From: Micromonospora sp. WMMD1102
Lineage (GTDB): Bacteria; Actinomycetota; Actinomycetes; Mycobacteriales; Micromonosporaceae
NCBI RefSeq assembly: GCF_029626265.1
Contig: NZ_JARUBN010000005.1
Coordinates: 1 to 16,744 of the forward strand
Direction: 5' to 3'
Length of the DNA: 16,744 bases
Made by a program: the position numbers and the translations under genes. Every line of letters begins with the position of its first letter. Positions within the stretch are counted from its first letter, which is position 1. This document shows positions 12,818 through 16,744 of this stretch, piece by piece. Under the pieces are notes generated by a model. That model had not been told where the DNA came from, did no database searches, and saw only the letters and a program-made list of their open reading frames with translations.

Positions 12818-12847
12818 CGGTCCGGGCGCTCTGACCCGCCCGGACCG
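12818..12847 (+). terminator. Strong hairpin terminator
   Basis: CGGTCCGGGCG (12818-12828) and CGCCCGGACCG (12837-12847) are perfect 11-bp arms with an 8-nt loop. The hairpin starts 7 bp after the stop at 12810. No T-run follows. It probably splits the early operon or sets up processing before the gene at 12883. Confidence 0.75.
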
Positions 12848-12882
12848 CGACCCCCAACCCTCCCTACGAAAGGACCGGGGAC

Positions 12883-14316
12883 ATGCCCGAGACCGTACCG
12901 CAGACGCCGGCCGAGGTCCGCGCCGACCAGATCCAGCCCGGCGCGATCCTGCCGCTGGCGATGAGTGGCGGGCGCAACCTCGCCGAGGTCGTCGCCTGCA
13001 CCCCGTACACCGACTCCGACGGCGCGCACATGGCCGCTCTGACCGCGACTCCGGTCGGCGGCGGTGAGCCGCAGATCCTGCGGTTCCGGGCCGGCGCGAA
13101 GCTGGCCGTGGCGACCGACGCCGAGGTGAAGGCCGCGAGCCTCGCCCCCCGGTCCGCGCTGTTCGACGTGGTCCGCGCTGGGATCGACGCCGGGCTGCCG
13201 ATCCCGGACATGATCAGCATGCCGAGCAACAACACCATTTTCAAGCTGCACTTCGCCGACGACAGCCCCCTGATGGTCGACGCGTGGGCGGCCCACCTGG
13301 GCATGCCGGACGCGGCCCGGTCGGGCCACGTAGTCAAGGGTGCCGGCTTCCGCGACTTCGAGCCGTACGAGTCGAACTCCCGCAACTGTTCGGGCCTGCG
13401 GGGCTGGGCCGTGAACATCGACACGTTCATGACGGTCGAGCCGGAGACGGCCGAGACGTCCACCGGGGATTCCTCCCCCTCGGTGGCTGGCGCGGCGGGT
13501 GGGACGGGCCCGGCCGCGCCGTCCGGGCCGGAGGTGCCAGCCTCCGGCCCGGACACCAACGCCGTGGAGTGGCCCGGCGAGCGCCCGGCCGAGCCCGGCG
13601 AGGTGTGCACGTGCGGCCGGCCGGCGACCACCGTCTTCCTCGGTAGCCAGTTCGGCGACACCGGATGGTGCGGCATGCCGCAGTCGGCCGACGACGTGTG
13701 CCCGTGGTGCGGTGAGAAGCACGTCGGCCGCTGCCCGAAGTACAAGCTCCGGCCGGACGCGCCGGTAGATGAGACGGCCGCCGAGGGTGCGAGGGACGAC
13801 GACACGGCCTCGGTGGATGCGACGGCGACCGACCCCGAGCGGGTCGACGGGCGGACCTCCCTGCCCGTCCGAGCCGACGCAGTCCCGGCGGCGCCCAGGG
13901 GGATGGGCGCCGCCGGGATCACCCCCGACGCTGATGAGCGTGCCGTGTTCGACCGGGTCACCGGGGCCGCACTGCGTACCGAGGTAGACGACGACGGCCG
14001 GTGCCCCGGGTGCGGGCACGAGGCCGAGCACCTGCTCGACGCGGGATGCGTGGCGCGGCCCGGTGGACAGATGGGTATGGGCCGCTGCGGCTGCAAGCAC
14101 CGTGCCGGGATCACCCCTCGGCCGTCGTACGACGCGAACCCGACCCTGCTGACCCGCCCCGGCTACTCGATGGACCAGGCGTACGCCGAGTACGCCACCC
14201 ACCTCGACGGCTGGGCGCCGGGCTGGTACCGCGACGACCAGCGCCGGATGGCGCCGGGCCTGGCCCGCGAGGCGCAGGCCCGCCGCGAGGCCGAGCAGAA
14301 CGGCGCGGACCAGTGA
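12883..14316 (+). CDS. Modular Cys-rich hypothetical element protein, 477 aa
   Basis: ATG 12883 has GAAAGGA 8 nt upstream. Four parts are visible. Residues 10-85 are a beta-rich module with a central VVACTPYTDSDGAHMAALT. Residues 90-185 are an alpha/beta module (DVVRAGIDAGLPIP, then DAWAAHLGM). Residues 185-240 are a low-complexity linker. Two zinc-ribbon-like clusters follow: Cys242/244/263/273/276/284, then Cys374/377/389/402/404 with nearby His. The C-terminal 60 residues are aromatic and charged (YAEYATHLDGWAPGWYRDDQ). The first two modules resemble pieces found in other actinophage proteins (memory only). Nucleic-acid or protein binding is plausible. No catalytic motif is seen. The stop overlaps the next start as GTGA. 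Confidence 0.85.
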   Translation: MPETVPQTPAEVRADQIQPGAILPLAMSGGRNLAEVVACTPYTDSDGAHMAALTATPVGGGEPQILRFRAGAKLAVATDAEVKAASLAPRSALFDVVRAGIDAGLPIPDMISMPSNNTIFKLHFADDSPLMVDAWAAHLGMPDAARSGHVVKGAGFRDFEPYESNSRNCSGLRGWAVNIDTFMTVEPETAETSTGDSSPSVAGAAGGTGPAAPSGPEVPASGPDTNAVEWPGERPAEPGEVCTCGRPATTVFLGSQFGDTGWCGMPQSADDVCPWCGEKHVGRCPKYKLRPDAPVDETAAEGARDDDTASVDATATDPERVDGRTSLPVRADAVPAAPRGMGAAGITPDADERAVFDRVTGAALRTEVDDDGRCPGCGHEAEHLLDAGCVARPGGQMGMGRCGCKHRAGITPRPSYDANPTLLTRPGYSMDQAYAEYATHLDGWAPGWYRDDQRRMAPGLAREAQARREAEQNGADQ

Positions 14317-14696
14317 TCTGGGTCGCGGTCGGTCTCATCGTCGTCGGCGTGCAGGCCCTGATCATCGGCCTGTTCCACGGCGCCCGGAAGACCAACCGGG
14401 AGGCGGAGCGGGGCGAGCCCGCCCGCCGCCCGGCGGCCCCGGACCTGTCCGACACGCTCGCCGCCCGGATCGCGCAGGCCGACCAGATCGCCGCCGCCGG
14501 TGCCGCCGAGCTGGACGCGGTCGACGCGCACCTGGCCACCGCGATCCGCGACGTGCCGCCGGCCGGGATCGCCGCCCTGGCGCCTGACTCCTTCGAGGCC
14601 GACCTCGCCGCCGTCATCCGCCAGGCCGAGTCCATCACCCGCTACGCGTCCGGCGACACCTCCGACCTCCCGATCATCCCTGGAGACCAGTCATGA
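14313..14696 (+). CDS. Small membrane-anchored helical protein
   Basis: GTG 14313 overlaps the previous stop as GTGA, and the product has 127 residues. An N-terminal transmembrane helix (residues 2-19, WVAVGLIVVGVQALIIGLF) is followed by a basic stretch (HGARKTNREAERGEPARR). A long helical segment (LAARIAQADQIAAAGAAELD) and a Pro-rich tail end the protein. This is consistent with one pass and a cytoplasmic helical domain. The stop overlaps the next start as ATGA. No family recognised. Confidence 0.78.
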   Translation: MIWVAVGLIVVGVQALIIGLFHGARKTNREAERGEPARRPAAPDLSDTLAARIAQADQIAAAGAAELDAVDAHLATAIRDVPPAGIAALAPDSFEADLAAVIRQAESITRYASGDTSDLPIIPGDQS

Positions 14697-15004
14697 CCTA
14701 CCTGATCACCGCCGCACTCGGCCTGGCCGCCGTCGCCATCCTCGCCGGCATGGTTTGGTTCATCGCCCGCGACGGCGGCGAGCCGGAGCACCCGGGCGCG
14801 GACGACGACTACGCGACCGAGGTCCACGAGATGGCCGTCGCCGGGCCGGCGCACGCCGAGCCGCTGACCGCCGAGACGCCGGCGGTGTACGTGAGCCGGC
14901 ACCACGAGGACACCGTCGAGATCGTCACCGGCGAGTACCGGCCGCTGTACTCCCGCGCGTTCGCCGCTGCGGTCGGCTGTGAAGAGTTCGGGGCGGCCCG
15001 ATGA
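14693..15004 (+). CDS. Small membrane-anchored acidic protein
   Basis: The product is 103 residues, ATGA-coupled on both sides. An N-terminal transmembrane helix (LITAALGLAAVAILAGMVWF) is followed by an acidic segment (GGEPEHPGADDDYATEVHEM) and a C-terminal stretch with YVSRHHEDTVEIVTGEYRPL. Single-pass with a soluble tail. It could pair with the similarly built protein encoded just upstream. Function unknown. Confidence 0.78.
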   Translation: MTYLITAALGLAAVAILAGMVWFIARDGGEPEHPGADDDYATEVHEMAVAGPAHAEPLTAETPAVYVSRHHEDTVEIVTGEYRPLYSRAFAAAVGCEEFGAAR

Positions 15005-15969
15005 TCGCCCGGGAGCCGCTCGACCTGACGCGGGTCGATGAGCTGCTGGGGCTGCTTTCCGGTGCCGACCTCGCCACGCGGGGGTACGTCGCGGACAAGC
15101 TCGCCGCCGAGGTGCCCGCGCTGGTCGCCGAGCTACGGGCGCTGCAGGCCAAGCGGGACCGGCGCCACCTGATGGGCATCGCCGAGCGGCTGCGAGCCGA
15201 GCGAGACGGCCTCACCGCCGAGGTCCGGCTGGCGTGGGGCGAGGTCGAGCGCCTGCGGGCGATGGTGCGCCGGGTCATCGCGCTGACGAGGACCACCGAC
15301 GGCGACGAACTGAGCCCGGATGCAGAGATCCCGGTCGGCGAGCTGTACCGGGTGCTCTACGTCGAGCCCGGCGCCGCGCTGCCCGAGCGGACCGCCGTAC
15401 CGGGCGAACCGCTGCCGCCGATCCCCGACAGCGCGCACCCGGCCGACGCAACCCCGCTGGACACCCCCGAGGCCGTCGACCGGGAGCTGCGCCGGCTCGC
15501 CGCCGAGACCGGCGAGCCGTACGAGATCGTCCGCGACCTCTACGACGCGATGGTTGCGTGCGGCGAAGAGCACCTGATCGAGCGCGACCAGCACGAGCTG
15601 TCGCTGGCCGAGTTCAGCACCCTCGACCAGGACGGCAAGCGGTGGTGGGTGCTGCGCGGCCCGTCCGGCGCGATCTCGCTGACCGCCGCCGTCGTGCCCG
15701 CCGGCACCAAGCTGCCGCGACTGAGCACCGCGATGATGGTCCGCGACCGCGACGGCAGCGCGCTGTTCCCGGACTGCTTCACCGCCCACCGGCCCGGTGA
15801 CGACCGGGAGTGCCCGGCGCTGCCCGGCGGCTGCGACGCCGACGGCGACGCGATCTCCGGTGCCGCGAAGGTGCTGGAGTCGTGGGCCGCGACCGGCAAC
15901 GACGACGACGTGATCCGGGACGCGCTGGTCGACGTCTACCGGCGTGAGCTGCTCGGCGGTGACCGGTGA
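15001..15969 (+). CDS. Coiled-coil hypothetical element protein, 322 aa
   Basis: ATG 15001 overlaps the previous stop (ATGA). Residues 28-97 are charged and helical, likely a coiled coil (AELRALQAKRDRRHLMGIAE, then EVRLAWGEVERLRAMVRRV). Residues 160-190 form a second helical part. Residues 190-245 contain beta-like strands (GKRWWVLRGPSGAISLTAAV). A Cys pair is near 272-280 (CPALPGGCD), and the end is helical (DDVIRDALVDVYRRELLGGDR region). No catalytic motif recognised. Coupled by GTGA to the next gene, through a 17-bp sequence that is repeated at the following junction. Confidence 0.8.
   Translation: MIAREPLDLTRVDELLGLLSGADLATRGYVADKLAAEVPALVAELRALQAKRDRRHLMGIAERLRAERDGLTAEVRLAWGEVERLRAMVRRVIALTRTTDGDELSPDAEIPVGELYRVLYVEPGAALPERTAVPGEPLPPIPDSAHPADATPLDTPEAVDRELRRLAAETGEPYEIVRDLYDAMVACGEEHLIERDQHELSLAEFSTLDQDGKRWWVLRGPSGAISLTAAVVPAGTKLPRLSTAMMVRDRDGSALFPDCFTAHRPGDDRECPALPGGCDADGDAISGAAKVLESWAATGNDDDVIRDALVDVYRRELLGGDR
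15953..15969 (+). repeat. 17-bp direct repeat, copy 1, at a gene junction
   Basis: TCGGCGGTGACCGGTGA encodes the C-terminal GGDR of one gene and the GTG start of the next. An identical copy is at 16243-16259. Confidence 0.75.
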
Positions 15970-16259
15970 GTCCGGAAACCCTGGCCGCGCTGCGCGAGCT
16001 GGTGAAGGCGGCGGCCATCGCGGAGAAGCGGCACCCGAACTGCGGCGCGTTCGGCCACATCCGACACGCACTGAGCTGCCTCCCGCCGGAGCTGCGGGTC
16101 CAGGTCGGCGAGATGCCGGCGCACGAAGAGGACGACCGGGAGGACGGTCGCGCCGAGGTCCGCCGGCTGACTGCCGAGAACATCGAGCTTCGCCGCCGGC
16201 TCGCCGAGGCGCGCGGTACGCAGCTCGACCTGTTCGGGCCGATCGGCGGTGACCGGTGA
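15966..16259 (+). CDS. Small coiled-coil protein with C-terminal clamp-binding motif
   Basis: GTG 15966 overlaps the upstream stop; the product has 97 residues. Residues 1-20 are helical. A His/Cys group follows (His23, Cys26, His31, His34, Cys38 in HPNCGAFGHIRHALSC), possibly metal-binding. Residues 55-84 are an acidic then charged coiled coil (AEVRRLTAENIELRRRLAEA). The tail carries QLDLF at residues 86-90, the consensus pentapeptide for binding the bacterial sliding clamp (DnaN). The neighbours are a YqaJ-type exonuclease and tiny membrane proteins, so a link to element DNA replication or to taking over the host clamp is plausible. This is inference from the motif only. Confidence 0.78.
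   Translation: MSPETLAALRELVKAAAIAEKRHPNCGAFGHIRHALSCLPPELRVQVGEMPAHEEDDREDGRAEVRRLTAENIELRRRLAEARGTQLDLFGPIGGDR
16243..16259 (+). repeat. 17-bp direct repeat, copy 2, at a gene junction
   Basis: Identical to 15953-15969, again spanning the 3' end of one gene (GGDR) and the GTG start of the next. Confidence 0.75.
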
Positions 16260-16396
16260 TCTCGACGCTCGCGGCCACGCTCGCCGCCGCCGAGGACACC
16301 GGGTCCGTCGTCGCCCTGGTCGGCTGCGTGCCGCTGTTCGTGATCGGCCTCTTCGTCTTCCAGCTCTGGGACAGCAACCGGGGTGATCGGCGATGA
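16256..16396 (+). CDS. 46-residue single-pass membrane peptide
   Basis: GTG 16256 overlaps the preceding stop as GTGA, and the stop TGA (16394-16396) overlaps the next gene's ATG as ATGA. Coupling on both sides is the main evidence that this short frame is translated. The peptide has a short acidic N-terminal part (LAATLAAAEDTG), one hydrophobic helix (VVALVGCVPLFVIGLFVFQL) and a basic tail (DSNRGDRR). Size and build resemble small phage membrane effectors, but no family is recognised. Confidence 0.68.
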   Translation: MISTLAATLAAAEDTGSVVALVGCVPLFVIGLFVFQLWDSNRGDRR

Positions 16397-16744
16397 CCGC
16401 CGTTGAGCTGCTGCCCGCCGCCGAGGCCACCCCGGACAATCCGCGCTGGCACGAGCTGCGCCGGGCCGGGGTCACCGCGTCCGAGGTCGCCGCGCTGGTC
16501 GGCATCAGCCCGTGGGACTCGGCGTTCTCGCTCTACCACCGGAAGGCCAACGGCTGGGAGGTAGAGGACAACGAGGACCTGTCCAACGGTCGCCGCTGCG
16601 AGCCGGTCATCGCAGAGTGGTGGGCGGACACCCACCCGGACGCGGTCGTGTGTCCAGCCGGCCTGTACGCCAGCCAAGCCCGACCGTGGCAGCTCGCCAC
16701 CCCGGACCGACTGGTGCACATGGCCTGCCCGTGCTGTGACGGAT
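16393..16744 (+). CDS. YqaJ-like viral recombinase / lambda exonuclease family, 5' part only
   Basis: The frame runs from ATG 16393 to the window end (117 residues, unfinished). Motifs in order are RWHELRRAGVTASEVAALVG (residues 18-37), then SPWDSAFSLYHRKANG, then GRRCEPVIAEWW with Glu70, then RPWQLATPDRL with Asp105. They match the N-terminal half of YqaJ/PD-(D/E)xK alkaline exonucleases, including the acidic residues that bind metal. These enzymes resect double-stranded ends 5' to 3' for RecT/Bet-type annealing. A single-strand annealing protein gene would be expected downstream, beyond the window. The CPCC near the cut end is unusual and may be a metal site. Confidence 0.9.
   Translation, partial: MTAVELLPAAEATPDNPRWHELRRAGVTASEVAALVGISPWDSAFSLYHRKANGWEVEDNEDLSNGRRCEPVIAEWWADTHPDAVVCPAGLYASQARPWQLATPDRLVHMACPCCDG

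Larger units (their letters stand above)
10819..16744. mobile_element. Left part of an integrated phage-like or integrative element
   Basis: A leftward XRE repressor, a divergent excisionase-like gene, a long run of overlapping small genes and a YqaJ-type recombinase are the early-gene layout of actinobacterial prophages and integrative elements. No integrase, structural, conjugation or attachment-site sequence is visible, so type and right limit are unknown. The left limit is inferred to be near 10785-10830. Confidence 0.7.

Noticed and set aside
12316..14202. Very long leftward open frame (628 codons) opposite the 12883-14316 gene
   Set aside because: It is a GC-skew shadow: low-complexity Gly/Arg/Val composition, no domain, no ribosome site. 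The rightward frames have overlap coupling and clear domains.
1..16744. CRISPR array, riboswitch, rRNA or tRNA genes
   Set aside because: No regularly spaced repeats and no recognisable conserved RNA elements were found on reading either strand.

Overview
The window is high-GC actinobacterial DNA. It has frequent GTG starts, long antisense shadow frames, and a DUF397 gene next to an XRE/DUF5753 regulator gene, a pairing typical of Streptomyces and Micromonosporaceae. I lean to Micromonosporaceae, but that is inference. There are no rRNA or tRNA genes and no CRISPR array.

Left part (1-4811): a 5'-truncated gene converges on a DUF488 gene. Next comes a leftward operon of an ArsR-type regulator and an MFS exporter, with a perfect inverted repeat abutting the regulator's start codon. 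A small leftward protein follows that resembles the ends of an actinobacterial antitoxin-like family without its middle. A rightward DUF433 antitoxin / PIN-like toxin pair of the VapBC45 type comes next, closed by a hairpin.

Middle (4817-9448): two translationally coupled GntR-lineage (UTRA) regulator genes are both broken. One has lost its middle; the other carries what looks like a one-base deletion. An unrecognised 365-aa gene follows, and then an Scr1-like/DUF397 pair. A divergent mini-operon shares the pair's upstream region, and its second gene looks like a frame-broken fusion. Three or four damaged reading frames within about 6 kb suggest an eroding accessory region.

Right part (9486-16744): a chromosomal thiolase gene of the FadA2 type lies against the left end of what I infer is an integrated element, either a prophage or an integrative element. 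The element begins with a leftward XRE repressor. Across a compact switch region lies a rightward excisionase-like gene with an apparently leaderless promoter. Then come tightly packed early genes, most overlapping by ATGA or GTGA. These include five small single- or multi-pass membrane proteins, a modular Cys-rich protein, coiled-coil proteins, a small protein ending in a textbook sliding-clamp-binding motif (QLDLF), and the N-terminal part of a YqaJ/lambda-exonuclease-family recombinase cut off by the window end. Integrase, attachment sites and late genes are not visible. The early module looks built for replication and recombination under repressor control, and the many tiny membrane proteins have no assigned function.
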